Source of the DNA: Panaeolus papilionaceus
Taxonomy: Eukaryota; Basidiomycota; Agaricomycetes; Agaricales
Reading direction: 5' to 3'
Length of the DNA stretch: 64,000 nt
NCBI GenBank assembly: GCA_015501605.1
Contig: JADNRZ010000016.1
Coordinates: 868,001-932,000 of the forward strand
Part shown: positions 37,235 to 50,052 of the stretch, one piece after another
Layout of the letters: every line of letters begins with the position of its first letter
Position numbering within the stretch: position 1 is the first letter of the stretch
Translations under genes and position numbers: made by a program
Notes under the pieces: model-generated
Database searches by the model: none
The model's input: the letters and a program-made list of their open reading frames with translations, nothing else
What the model was told of the DNA's origin: nothing

Positions 37235-37769
37235 ATACATCGTATCGGTGGCTCAACACTCTCCTAGGATCGTCTATCACCAGCGGATCATACTGCATGA
37301 GCCCCTCCTCCATCTCCTGGCTCGTGGGTTTACGATGCGGCCGGCGCGGGTCTAAAAAGCTGCGGGGGAAGGACTGGATGCGGTGGTTGTTTGTCGCGAC
37401 TGTGTTGATAAAAAATAAAAGTCATCAGCCAGTACTCTACACGCTCTCAAAATGGGGCAGGAGATGCAGAGAAGGTACGGGGAACCCACCGATCAAATCC
37501 CTACTCGAAATCCCATACTTTGTCGTCGTCGCACCGAGCGCAGTCACACCATACGGGAACACAAAGCTCTCTTCGTACGTTTGGACGCTCAGCGTGTCGT
37601 TGGAGTACGCAGAGAGATCAGAGCTGTATCCAATGAATTAAAAAAAAAGAAAGAAAAAACATCAACATCCCCAAAACAACCATGTCAATAGCAAAAAAGC
37701 ACCCACCTCTCAACCTTCTCATCTGGCCCCCAGCATACATCTCAACACTCACCACCCTATACCCCTTCG

Positions 37770-37793
37770 CCCCCCCCCCCCCCCCCCCCCCCC
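37770..37793 (-). repeat. 24-bp C homopolymer (G24 on the coding strand) inside EMC1
   Basis: An uninterrupted run of 24 C. On the coding strand it gives seven or eight consecutive glycines between DHYYDER and AKGYRVV. The true length is hard to sequence and probably polymorphic; a change that is not a multiple of three would shift the frame. Confidence 0.9.
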
Positions 37794-40700
37794 GCTCATC
37801 ATAATAATGATCGACCACCCAATTCTCAACCAGCGCCACCTTGACATCACACACCCGCCCCGCCCCCACAGCACCCACCTCGCCATGGTACACCATCGCC
37901 CCGCTCCCCGCATCCACCACCCGCACCCCACACGCCCCCCGCCCCGCATCGCGGCTCGTCACCACGAACAGCCACGGGTTCAGGTACTTGTACAGCGTCC
38001 TCCTGTCCCCTAGGACCTTGCCCAGCGGGGCTACGGGCCCGCGTACGGTGGGGGGTAGGAATGCCAGGACCACTTCGCTGGGAGGGAGGGTGAGGGACCA
38101 TGTTGGGTGCGCGACGGCGCGGGGGGTGCGTGGGGGTGGGGTGTAGTTGGGGTCGTCGGGGCCCAGGTCGGAGTCCACGTTGACATTAGGGTTGGGGGAT
38201 GAAGAGACAGGGGACGGGGAGACCTGATGTCCCATGACCCTTGACCAGTTCTCGATGTTGGTTTTGAGAGGGAACGAAAGTTTGTGTGCGTTTTTTCGGA
38301 ATATTTCCTGGGTGTGGTCGTTTTCGGGGTATAAGAAGACCTTTAAATTTTTTTGGATTGTGTTAGTTCATGGTTCTGCTTCAACAACAAAAGAGAGGAG
38401 GAGAGGGGGAATGGAGCGTACCTGTAAAAACTCATCCAACATAACCACAATCTTATCTTCCGCGTTCAATAGATACGCTTCAAACAGAGATCCTTGAATC
38501 ACATCGTGTCCTTCCAGGATCCCTTCCTGCTTGGATAGACCCGTCGCGTCGGTGCCTGTGACGGCGTTGATGTGGAATGCGACAGTATCTACAAGGCTCT
38601 GTATTTCAAAAAAGGGGTGATCAGTAAGTATATGCGTAGAGACAGCCCTCAAAACATAAATTAAAGTCCACCCACATTATCAGCCCTCCTCTGCGCAACC
38701 AACACCACCTCAGGATCCCCATTGCCTCCCTCGCCAACACCAACATCCCCCACCCTCTCTCGTCATAAACAACTTCACAGGCTGCAGTCTTCCACCCAAT
38801 TGTCCCGCCCACCCCCAGCCCCATAACCCTGCTCCACACTATGGCACCATTGGCCGTGTCAATGCCGTAGATCTTCCGAAGTGCGTGGCGACGATGAGGA
38901 TTTGGCGGAACCCGAAGGTGTCTCTGCTGAGCTTTTCTCCTTCACCGTCAACTGGTTCAGTAGTCGAGGACAAGGGTGAGGAAGGGCTGCTAGTGGTAGT
39001 AGCATACCCCCCACCCCCTCCCACGAATCGATTCACAAAACCGACGATATACTGGGGCAAGTTGTGGAGATCCCAAACATGTCTCCCCAGTCTCTCAAAA
39101 TAGCTCTCATAGGCCTGACTAGAGAGGGATATGGCCGCAGCCCTTTCAGGGAGCTCGACGATTTCTGCAACGGCGATGGAGGCGAGGGCTTCTTCGCGGG
39201 TCCAGAGGGGTGCAGATGCGGTGGTGGAGGACCAGAGCTGGAGGGCGCCTGTGGAGGTTGTGATGAGCAGCCGGGGATGGGTGGGGTCGAAGGCGACCTG
39301 TGGATTACATTGGTTTTCATTCAATTAACAATTAAAAATAATTATTGGATGGGAGGGGGGAGACGTACATGAGCGATAACACCGTGTGTTTTGGTGTCAA
39401 ACTCGAATGTGAATTCTTTGGATTTTTGGATTTGCGAGTTGAAGATGTCTGAGTCGGCGATCTTTAGGGGAATTAGCTTTTAAGTTATTTTTTATGAGGA
39501 AAAGAGACTGACCTCGTCTTTATGCGACCAATACACCCTCGTCACAAATGGTTCACCTTGTGCATCTACACCACCGGCGTATAACGAGTCTGCGAGTTCG
39601 TCTGAATTAATCTAGTGGCCAAATGTATCAGCATTTCTTTTCTTTTCTCTCTAAACACACAGAGAAAAAACCCACCGTTCCCCCAATCTCTCCCAAACTC
39701 CTCACACTATTCACCTCCCCCTCAAACTTCAACACAAACGCACTCCCATCAGCTCTCATAACAACACACCCCGCCCGCTCCCTCATCCCCACATCAATCA
39801 ACTGCTCATACCCCGTCCACTTCACAGGCCGCGTTTTCTCCTTCAACTCCGGGCCTAGCACCACATAACGAATAATACCACTCTCAAGCCATACGGGGAT
39901 GGGCTGAATGGATGTCCAAGCGGGTGAGGAGGGTGAACCCAGAGAGCGGGTCGGTGATTTTGGCGTCGAGAGGGTTTGAGGCGATGAGGAAGCCGGAGAG
40001 GGAGAGAGCGGTCCCGTGCAGTGTTTACGAGGCGATGGATGCGCCGAATCCGAGGATGTAGATGGTGGAGTCTGTTACGGCGAGTTTGTTGTAGAGGACG
40101 TGAGAGCTGTTCGGATGATGAGTTCAGCTGCCTTGAGATATACGATTAAAGTGAACTGCGGAGCTACGTACCCGTGATCAGGCGCCGTCCACGCCCAATT
40201 CACATCTCCCGACGTCGCATTCAGACTCGTGAGGGTGTACCCATTGCTCAGGACATACACCGTCTCAGCGTCCTGTGAAAATACAACTTGTTTCCCGAAA
40301 TACGGCGGGTCGGAGAACGAGCCTTGGGTGGGGTGGTGTAGTTGTTTTTCGACTGGATTCCTCCTGTGGTGATGTTGAAGATGCGGAGGGTGGAGCCGCC
40401 GAGACCTGAGAGTGTGGCTACGGCTGGAAATTGGGAGTATCATTAGTGAATTGAAGAGAAGGGTTGGAAGGGGAGAGGTAAATACACACTTTTTGCACTT
40501 TTGTAATACCCAAGAATACCATCCTCAGGTTCATATATATATCTCCACACTATTGCACTTGTTCAACACCGCTCGAAAAATTCAAAACCATTCAATAGGA
40601 TAGGGTACTCACAAACAGACCCATCATCGACGTTCAGAGCTGCAAAGACGTTACTACCCGTCGCTGTTAAAATGATGCTGTCGCTCCCAGTCCCATTGGC

Positions 40701-40874
40701 ATTGATATTGTCGGTGGGCAAAGAGTGGAAAGAAGGCACAGTAACAGGCGCAGTAATAAGTGGAACCCCAATGAGGTGTTTATGCCAGTCCACGACACCG
40801 ACGTCTGCTTCGTGGATGCTGAGCACTGTCGTGGCTAGGGACACCAAGAATAGCAATGGTGCTAATAACTGCAT

Positions 40875-41590
40875 TGTGCGGTAATAGCTAGCAGGTAGGA
40901 TGGAGGATACTTAGAGAATTCCTTGCCTGCCCTTTATTTTATGCGTACGTGGCTGATAAGGAAAGAAAGGAAAGCGAGGTTAAGTTAACCTTATGATACG
41001 TTGAAAGAAAGCACACCCACCGTATTCGTACAACTCCGGCTTCTTTCCACCATCCTCACTTCACTTCACCTGTCCTCTCACCGATAAGATAATTAATTAA
41101 ATACATTAAACCCACAAACCCCACTGCACACCCCAGCCTCGACATACGCAGCCCCTTTGTTTTTGGTTTTATCTTTGGGTTTTACTTGGGCTCTGGTTCG
41201 GCTTGCGTCTGCGTGAATTTGACGACGGTGTGGTGGTGTAGGGTGATTTTGTGGATAGAGGTCATTACAGTCTTGAAACAGTATCATTATGGTTCGCGTT
41301 ACGCTCCATCCACAACTTTCCCTCTCTCTCTCAATAAATCAATGAATTTAATTCTCTATCTAGATACCCAGACCGCGTCACCCTCCTCAGAGGTAATCGC
41401 GAAAGCAGACAAATCACACAAGTCTATGGGTTTTACGGTGCGTCATGCCTTGTTCATCCTCCATCTCTTTAATCTCAACGCAAATCCAACCCCTTGAAAC
41501 AGAGGAATGCCAACAAAAATACGACAGCGCAACAATATGGAAAATGTGCTGTGGTGTTTTTGATTTTCTGAATCTAGCAGCTGTGCGTCT
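40875..41590. other. Upstream of EMC1, to the duplication edge
   Basis: Presumed EMC1 promoter. No other gene is supported. Confidence 0.4.
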
Positions 41591-43989
41591 CTCTAGTATC
41601 CTTCTGTTCGACCATTACCAATAGCCCCTATATCTCTAAATAGGTTCGGGATCAGTCCAGGAGAGAGATAACCTGGCATTCCCATTTGGCAATCCTCAAG
41701 TCTTTTCATGTCTCAACCCACCGACCTCACACCTGCCTCAGACTGTGCTACGACTTTGAAACAAGATCCTCTACTTCTTCCAGCGCCATCTGACGGAGCG
41801 CAGGTGGGGCAGTCTGTACCTAAGCTTGATGTTAGCACTGGTGAAGCAGTAAAGTTAGATGCATTAGGGCCTCTTGTCGTGAATAGCGATGGTGTACGTC
41901 GTCTCGTCCTCTACAAAAGGTTGTTCGAATTCTAACATTGATTTTACCTTCCTATTACCGACACATATGCCTACATTTCGTTCTGCTGGGCTACTCGCTG
42001 CACTAATGCTGGCTTGCCGTTCTATCCCAACTCACATTGCGCCATCGACATCGACGTACTCTCCCTGTTCGGATCCTACGCCTATTTTGTTTGTGTCCTT
42101 TCAGACACTATCCCGGATTGATAACTGGGCCCAGATGACAGATGCCGAACGGGAGCGCACCTTGAGGGTGCTCTCAAAGAGGAACAAGTGAGTAATGCAG
42201 ATCCCCTTTTCTCCCCTTCTCCTTGCCTCGGGTTCAGCATCCTCCGTCCTTACATACCAACTATTTATTCCCTTGGATCTGTGCACCAAATCTCGCATGA
42301 TCGCGTTTTTTTTGGGGGGACGCGTCCAGTTTACCGTCTTCTCTCGTAACTCTTCCCCATCAAACTGCCTTTATCATCCTCTAAAAAGCTTCAACGCTTC
42401 ACGCCTGGTTCTTTACCTGCCAAAATGCCATAAATGCTTGGCCGAAGGCCAACAGGGAGATCTGTCGTTCACTGCAGAGAAAGCGTGAAAATCTTTGCAT
42501 ATCAGATTCTCGCCCGACTTCGTACAATCAATTGTACGACATCATCCGAGCACCTTTCGGCTCCTTGATCCATTTACTCATTCAAGTTATTGCACGTCAT
42601 GGACTTGGACATGTCCATCTTTCAATATTGCACCGCCGACCTTCTGCAGACGAGGCTTCTTGATCCTCCCTGATCTTCTTTGATCCTCACAATCGCCCTC
42701 TTTTTACTTCCTTCTTAACGACTCCCCCATCCCCGTCATGCGAATAGTTGATCGGGGGTAGAGATATAACTCCAAGTCTGGGAGGAACTTGAATTCTTTC
42801 ACTCACTTCATTTCCGTCTGATTCTCCCGAACATGATGTTGACTGTCTCTTTTTCATAGGCTCCGACTTGCCGCTCAAGGAGCAGGAGATGGGGAAGCGA
42901 AGGTTTCAGCCTTGAGCTAAAGCAGCCAGCAACTATCAGATCATGGAATGTGGATCGCCGATATTATTTTGTCCTCTATGTCGCCAGTGTACAATAGCCA
43001 ACAAGCAAATCAATTCTTTTCTCATAACGTCTCAGGAAATTCTCGACAGGATTCTGCCGTGACATGCCTCACTCAAAAGAAAGGAATCAAAGATCCAAAT
43101 AACGAGAAAGGTGATACATCTAGAAATTAAAACAAGCCCAACAAATCGTCTTGCTGATTCTGTGGTTGATTGGCCACTGCAGGCGTCTGAGGAGCGGGGG
43201 TCATCGGTACCCCACCAAATGCTGATCCAACACCTGTACCACCAAACCCTCCGGGAGCAGCGGGTGTGGCAGGTACCATAGACACTCCTCCGAATATAGA
43301 GACGAGATCGTCCAGGGGATTGCTTGATGTACCGGCGAGTAGGTTTGCTGCTGCTGGGGTTTGGGAAAGTACTTGGGTCGCAGCAAGTCCAGAAGGCTGG
43401 CCTTCCACTGTGGGCAAGTCATCGAAGTCCCTGAAAAAAATATAGGTCAACTTGTGGTCAAGATGCAAATAGGTAAATAGTCGTACAGAAGGTTTTCTGC
43501 TTGTTGACCAGCAACCACGGTCTGCAGAGCCTTCTGGGTAGAGAATTGGTCCTCTTCGACTCTACAATACATCAGTTAGTAAAATAATGACCCAAGATAA
43601 TCACCTCCTCTTACCCTTTGCGGACAGCATCGGCACCAATACGACCCTTTCCAATGAATGTCTCAGGTGGCTTATGATAAACACTAGCCAGGGTACCGAT
43701 TTCACCAAGGAGTTCTTCCAAAAGACCTGCTGAGACCGTCGTTCGGGGTATAGAGATGGGCGGCCTGTGGGCAAGGACAACGGCTTTGGCTGCGGCAGGA
43801 TCCATGGATAGTAGACGCCAATAAATGTAAGCGCGGTCCCTGACGTCGGGGGAGTCGCAGTCCTTCGTTGCTGTATTGAGAACCTTCTGGACAATGCCCT
43901 GTGACGAATCTGGCTTCTTCAAGAAAAGCTTGACAACCGCAGTAAGCGTTTGGAGTTGCACCTTTCGAGGTCAGGGTCAGCATCAATCA
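41591..43989. repeat. Segmental duplication, copy 2 (probable parent)
   Basis: Direct copy of 31835-34225, 7.4 kb away. This copy is continuous with the full AP-1 beta gene, so it is the likely source locus. Confidence 0.9.
41708..42920 (+). CDS. Small conserved fungal protein, copy 2
   Basis: Three exons (41708-41893, 42105-42187, 42860-42920) encode 109 aa. The start MSQPTDLTPASD is followed by the conserved block LGPLVVNSDG/TLSRIDNWAQMT and TLRVLSKRNKLRLAAQG. The last intron is unusually long for this window (672 nt) and the last exon is tiny. No signal peptide or membrane segment. The function is unknown; I recognise only the motif. It runs tail-to-tail with AP-1 beta, whose stop lies about 200 bp beyond. 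Confidence 0.7.
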
Positions 43990-45720
43990 TGAGTAATATT
44001 CTAGAGTTTGCCTACTGGGTATGATTCCTCTGTGAAGGTGTCGACAAAAATACCAAGCAGTTCATCAGCGTTATCTATGGTATTGGCATATTCTCCGATG
44101 ATCCAGATGAGAGAGGCCTTGGCCTCTGGTTCATCCAGTTCGTCCAAGTTGGAGCAGAGAATGGGAATGATGCCCTCATACGTTGAAGGGTATTTTCGGA
44201 AGATATCCTATACAAAATATAAGGGGGAATGTTAAGGTTGAACGAGGGTGACATACCTTCATTACAACGACCGCTTCCTGGACGACATAGCTCACTCTGG
44301 TAGCAATCAGGTCCAATAAGACATTGACACAACGCTCAGCAGCAGCGTCAATCTTAACAGCAGTTTGACCAATGGCTTTGATGCTCTTCCTCACGAAGTC
44401 AACATCAACTTCCGAAGCATACCTGCAGATATAGCATGAGGTAATCAGTTTGGAAGTGAATAATTAAGGTTGCTCACTCTTTGAGTTCGCTGAGCAGTGC
44501 ATCCACGTTGTTCTCTGACGCCAATCGTACCATGATATCCAACTTCTCGATTTTGACATACAGGGGATCGTTGTACTTGCAGAAAAAGACCCGCATCTCG
44601 TTTGATAGGATGTCGGCGCGCTTCTGGAGAAGCAAGTTGATGTTCCTGAGGGCTACCCATTGAACTTCTGGTGGTGATGAAAGGAGGGTAACCAATGGTG
44701 GTGCCATCTTACGGACGAGCTGCTTGTTGAGATCTTCTCGTCGAACGTGTCGCATGTGGATCATAACAACCTGGAACCATTTAGATGAGACATAACTGAT
44801 GATCCAATGGACATACTTTGACGGCAGCAAGAACGACAGCTCCATTTACGTGCTGGAATTGAGGAACAACACGCTCACAGATGTGTTCGCTCTCCTTGTC
44901 GTCTTGGGCACTATAACGAGCCAGCGCATTGAGAATCGCAACACGACCCCATTCCGAACATTCGTTGAGGGCAATTAACAGTTTGTTGAGGATGGATGGT
45001 GTAATGGCAAAGACCCCTGCATCGGACTGCGAGTGCCCTGCGGCAGAGGTGGCTGCGACATGGATATCCGTCAATGCCGCAACCGTATTGGCAACAACCT
45101 TTGCACATCTTCAGTCATGATAATTAGATATGCGGAGAACGACGCACCATGGGATTACTATCCGCAATCATCTCCTGTAGCTGCTCCAGGAATCCATTAT
45201 CAATCACCAACTCCGGCTTCAGATCATACAACTTGGCCACACACAGTGCTGCCGTCTTCCGTACATATGGATTCTCGTCTCGTAAACACTTTTGCAAAGG
45301 ATCGCAGAGATAGTCGATAATCTTTTCAGCGCGCAAGCAGCCCATGGTCCTGATAGCAAGTGCCCTGACCAACGGGTTCGGGTCATCGGTATCCTTCACA
45401 AACGTATTGACGGCCAAGATGACAAGCTCAGGTTGTGTTTTGGCATAGTTCATCAGATACAAGTAGACGAGCTTCTTCTGCTCGAGATCATCCGTTTGCA
45501 TGTTCTTCAGAACATCGGGAAAGAGCCCACTGACATCTATGAACAAAGTATCAATCAGTATTATGGTACCTGCCGCGCTGCAACAAAGTAATCCACCTTT
45601 CCCGACAGTCATTGACGCGATGGTTCTCTTGATAGCATCCTTTCTTTTATCCCTGTACTCGCTGTTTAGATCGACGCTGAGTTCATAATTTTCGCCTTTT
45701 CTTGGAGCCCGTATGCTCAT
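43127..45720 (-). CDS. APL2: AP-1 clathrin adaptor complex, beta subunit
   Basis: Large beta subunit of the AP-1 adaptor that sorts cargo into clathrin vesicles at the trans-Golgi and endosomes. The start at 45720 reads [20 protein letters not shown]. The HEAT-repeat trunk follows: [109 protein letters not shown]-type [16 protein letters not shown] and [14 protein letters not shown]. The hinge is Gly/Pro/Ala-rich with DDLVSIFGG and ends DDLLGLF, clathrin-box-like. There is no beta-appendage domain, as in many fungal APL2 proteins. About ten exons, all in frame. AP-1 rather than AP-2 is inferred from the N-terminus and overall fit. The 3' three exons are duplicated at 33363-34225. Confidence 0.92.
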
Positions 45721-45963
45721 GGAGGATATTTGGTTGAAGGTGGAGGATGAGGATTAGGCGGGAGGTCAGAGGATGATGAGATCAAACCTGTGCTTGGCGG
45801 CCTTTCTGCTTTGTTTGGCGTCGTCTCCTTCCACTTCCGTTCCACCATCATCGAGCGACGTTAGGCTGCATATTCAACTGGGAACAGACTACAATTGACT
45901 GATATCTGTGTTATACTTCTAGTTGCTAAGTCAAGGATCTGTGGATTCTGATAGACTCTGGTC
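45721..45963. promoter_or_regulatory. Shared divergent promoter of AP-1 beta and eIF2D
   Basis: 243 bp separate the two start codons, so the genes must share or abut promoter elements. No specific site is called. Confidence 0.6.
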
Positions 45964-48083
45964 ATGTTCAAAAAACCTCTAAGCAATATCAAGACATCTG
46001 CCCCTTTACGCAGTTCAGATCGCAGAAAGTTGAAGCAGCGGGTTGTCACTGCGTATCAAATTTCACCGGAAGATGGAGATCTGTTGGTACCAGATGGAAT
46101 CATGTCCACAAAATTCAGCACACATGTCGACGAGCACGGTGTAAGTCGTTCCGTCGACACAATGTCCCTAACTCATCCTGGTTTCGTTTCTGATCAGGTA
46201 GCTTACATCGACCCAGAGGGAAATCCGTTGTGGTTTACCATAGGGAAGGGAAACGATGAATTAGTACCATCCGTGTACACTCTTTGGAAGAAACAGGATT
46301 TACTGCCTTTCTTGACGACGCCCTCAGCGGTAATTCCGATCCTTGTAGGTGGTGCGGATTTGATGATTCCAGGTGGTCAGTGAATTCTGATTATCCTTCA
46401 CTCAATGCAAACTGACGCGTTCACCCAAGCTAGTCATGAGCTGTCCACCTTCTTTGCGTGAAACGCAAATAGTTTCCATCCGCCAATATTCTAGGAAAGA
46501 TGGATCTCCCGTGCTCTCTGCACCTCTGGCTGTCGGACGTATGGCTCTTTCTAGCAACCAAATTTGCAGTGGATCCAAAGAGAAGGGCAAGGCCGTGCTC
46601 GTTTGGCATACTTGGAAGGATCATCTCTGGGATATGGGCTCTAAGGTCGACCCACCTGCAGACTCTGTAATCACAGCGGAGTCGCCCGTAGTAGATGATG
46701 CATCATCCGAGGATGGATCTGCGGACAACGACGGTGCCAAGCTCGCGGAGACAGCTACTGCACTAACACTGGACGAATCACCCGATGTGGCCAAGGATGG
46801 TCCGTCATCAGAGACGAGTGCAATCACGTACTCGCCGCAAGAAGTATCAGAAATCCTCAACAAGACACTGGTTCATTCAATTCAAACGTCTCTCTCTGCT
46901 TTACCTGCATCCAGCTTCCCAATTCCTGCAACCTTGTTCTATCAAAACTATATTCTACCTTCCCGTCCAGCTTTTCCGACCCTTGTACATCCACCTGCTT
47001 CTCTCCCTGTGTCGCAATCCAGCAACCAAGCGCCTACTGTTGACACAGACATCACAATAAAGACGTCCAGCCATAAATCTCTGACAGCCTTTCTCAAGGC
47101 GGCTGAGAAAGCCTCTTTAATCGGTCTTAAGCCTCCTCATAAACAGCAGCCCGATGTTCTTATCACCAGTGTTAACTCGTCGCACCCAAGTGTTGCTAGT
47201 CAGCCACCGTTCGTTACTGTGAGAGATATTGAAGCAAAGGCGGCAAAGAGGGTTGCACGGGAGGAAAAGCAGGCTGCCCAAGCGAACAGTAAGGAAATAG
47301 AAGTTACAGAGCTCTGGAAACCTCATCAAGTCAGCGTTGATATCATTGAGGGTATGGGAGGAAGGTTCGTCTGTGCTTTTCCCTCTGTCTCAGCACCAAA
47401 CCTGATCCTTCCTCTGATTGACAGTAAAAATGACCTTTATGCTATCACAGACGTTAGGGCCCTTCTAAATGCTTACATAGCCTCTCACAATCTCGTTAAC
47501 ACTCGAGACCAAGCCTACATCAATCTCGACGATCTTCTATACAATAACCTCGCCACGAAAAGCAAAGGCAAATCAAAGAAGAATGAGTCGGCTGATGACG
47601 ACGCCGGTTCCCTCCCACAATTTATGAAACGGGACGAGCTAACAAAACATATCATGGACAAGATGCAAAATTGGTATCAGATCAAGGCTGCCAATCATGA
47701 AACCGTAACCAAGTTCGTTTTTATCTCAATGATACACTCTGGTCTACCATTCAAACAATGCTGATCATTACCCCTATACTCTTAGAAAAGGAGCACTTTC
47801 ACCTATTCAAGTTACAATGAAGATGCGGCAAGGTCGGAAAGCATGCACACTCATCACCGGCTTTGAGCCATTCCAAGTATTCCCTGCTGAAGATATGGCG
47901 GAGGACCTGAGAAAGGCGTGTGCGGGTGCTACTTCCGTCTCACCTATTCCTGGAAAACCGGCGGGAGCGGGGATGGAGGTGTTGGTTCAAGGCAAGCAAT
48001 CCAAAATCGTGGTCGACTATCTATTGGCCAAGGGCATGCCGAAGAAGTGGATTCAGGTCACAGATATGTCTGGGAAGAAGTGA
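45964..48083 (+). CDS. TMA64: Translation initiation factor eIF2D (Tma64/ligatin)
   Basis: Ribosome-associated factor acting in non-canonical initiation and 40S recycling. Four exons (45964-46140, 46198-46375, 46434-47712, 47786-48083) encode 643 aa. The order is: N-terminal MFKKPLSNIKTSAPLRSSDR with the DUF1947/PUA module (VPSVYTLWKKQDLLPFLTT, DLMIPGV); an acidic linker; a winged-helix/SWIB-like middle (VTELWKPHQVSVDIIEG, INLDDLLYNNL); and a C-terminal SUI1/eIF1-like domain (KGALSPIQVTMKMRQGRKA, TLITGFEPF, ending KKWIQVTDMSGKK). The last intron uses GTTCGT at 47713, the only donor that restores VTKKGALSP in phase. Complete and apparently functional. Confidence 0.93.
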
Positions 48084-50052
48084 AAGAAAAGGTTAAACAG
48101 TGTACTTTTAGACTCTTTTTTGTTTTCATGTCGTTTCGAACGGCATCTCTTAAAGATTGTTTTCTCAGCACGCTATATCTCATGCGACATTCTATGATAT
48201 ATTAGGATCCGGGTGCGACAAAAAAAAAACACAATCCCGCCGCCACCATCATATCCGTTGATCTCAGATAGCATGGATTGCTCCTGGATTCCCAAATTCA
48301 TTTCAAACCGTTAAATCTCGCTCATTCATCTCTGTCCAAGAAACTGAACTGGTCCATGTCTATTTTGGCCATTGTCTCCGCGATCGCCTATTGACGGCTA
48401 TCGTCAATCCCGTGCAACTGGCAGATCTGGACGGAGCTCCATGGCATACTCGATAAGTACCTAAACCACCGTGGGGTGTTCATAGCACAATGGGCAGCCT
48501 CCTTAGGCAGGATAATAAAACACAACCCTGCAGCAATCCTCATATTTCTTTTGACCAGAACAATGGACGATGTAGATCCTAAAGGCTTTACTCCCCGAGC
48601 CATTGTTTTCCTGCACTACACGATGAACCCCAATGCGTGGATTGATGTTTTTGACTTTTATAGGGTTCGTTCGCTACTCAGACGCTTTATGAGCACTGAC
48701 TCTCGAGCCAACGATGACCTTGGCGTTCGAATATGGTTGCAGATACTCAGACTATAGGTCTCTTGGCCAGCTTCTCATTTGGTGCTGGATAGTCAGAAGG
48801 TCATTTTCGATGATATGATTCGAATTACCGGGTCATCTTGATTAATTGCATCTCATGACAATATTGAAGCAGTGTCCGAGCCATTTTCATCGAGGGAGAA
48901 AGCTGGCTAACATTTCACCCACCAATGTATATAGTGTCAATGGAAGTCGATATACATGGAAGTCTCCGATCCATGAAAGACTTGAGCAATAATAGAAACA
49001 TCATTAACGGCGCAGCGCATGGTCCTCAATCGATATCCGAGTCTTTACTCGTTCTCAGTTAATTCAATCAGTTTTAATCTAGTCATGGTTCTAACCCCGA
49101 CTGAAAGCCTTTTTGACCCCAAAATAAAGCTTCTGTAAAATGTCGAAGCAGGCGCCGTGTAGAGTACCAATCGCCAGGGCTGCAGGGCACGAAAGGGTAA
49201 TGTTTTAGGTAATAAGCATCTAGACATTGACGTTATCGATGCTTGAACGTCGGATGGATGTCTAGGCACCCTCGACGACATTTTTCTCGTCGAAGAGCCA
49301 CCCCAATGAAATAATTTTTCTGATCTTTGGACCAGCCAAGGTAATTCGTTACACGGGGATTAATTTTGCTTCATTAAAATTCATACCGCCCTACAACTTA
49401 ATCGATAAATAATTTTGACGAAAAGCCCCAGGCGGTCTCGGTCATCGACGTCCTGGCATCCAAAAACTTACTCGCCGACAGTTCATTTGATTATCTTCTA
49501 TATCATAAACTCTATCAATCTCCGCCCCAATGCTAGCTCTACCTGGACCTAGAATATAGGCACCTCCTCGAGGCTTTGAACCGCCTCATGTACAACACGT
49601 TGCTGAATTTTACTAAAGACCGCAGAATAACCCCGTCTGCGGAAATAATGACAGTCGAAGATGACTTGCACAAAACATTATATGAAACGACGCCAAATAG
49701 GTGTTCCACGTCAGAGGCAAGTGCTCGTGGAGCTTACAAACATTGCTGCATGTTTTCGCCTCATGCCTTAAGCTCGGGAACCTTGATATCGGACAAATTG
49801 TCAGCTAGCGCCCATACCTTCTTGATGACGTCATATCAATCGTCGAAGGAGGTCCTGTGGCTGAAGCAACAGAAGATCTTCCAAAGAAGTTTCAATGGTT
49901 GCAACTATAATTTACCTGGGGCATCACTTTTCTTTTCTTTTCAGAAACATGTCAAGTAAAGGGCCGCGGAAATTTGTACAATTACCCACAGTAGACAGTT
50001 CAAACGTGAAAAAAAAAGACAATACGATATGCACATAGATACCGAGACGAGG
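48084..50052. other. 2-kb region without a supportable gene
   Basis: The frame 48476-48757 (GFTPRAIVFLHYTMNP) has protein-like composition but no partner exons or family. Otherwise AT-rich spacer. The 3' end of the BBC1-like gene begins at 50053. Confidence 0.4.

Larger units (their letters stand above)
36899..40874 (-). pseudogene. EMC1: EMC1 homologue (ER membrane complex subunit 1) with multiple frame disruptions
   Basis: EMC1 is the large lumenal beta-propeller subunit of the ER insertase complex. The start at 40874 gives a signal peptide (MQLLAPLLFLVSLATTVLS), then IHEADVGVVDWHKHLIGVP. Further blocks match in order: VATLSGLGGSTLRIF; YVLSNGYTLTSL; VYWSHKDE; HPRLLITTSTGALQLW; QRRADN/SLVDTVAFHINAVTG; LYKYLNPWLFVV; KGYRVVSVEMY; YGVTALGATTTKYGISSRDL; ILTSPSILKSTLLVFAHGLD. 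Joining them requires frame changes at about 40357-40364, 39935-39955, 38870-38880, 38790-38797, 38745-38760, 37725-37732 and in the C-terminal helix (36960-37012). TAA at 40025-40027 stands where Tyr is expected (IAS-stop-TLH). Introns explain none of these. Either the gene is dead or this stretch is poorly sequenced. Confidence 0.8.

Noticed and set aside
40075..40443. Single EMC1 exon read as one open frame
   Set aside because: The first third of this frame (RSHTLRSRRLHPPHLQ) is out of frame with the EMC1 motif VATLSGLGGS. The apparent ORF crosses a frameshift and an intron.
48476..48757. 93-codon frame downstream of eIF2D
   Set aside because: Protein-like but isolated. No second exon and no recognised family, so not called.
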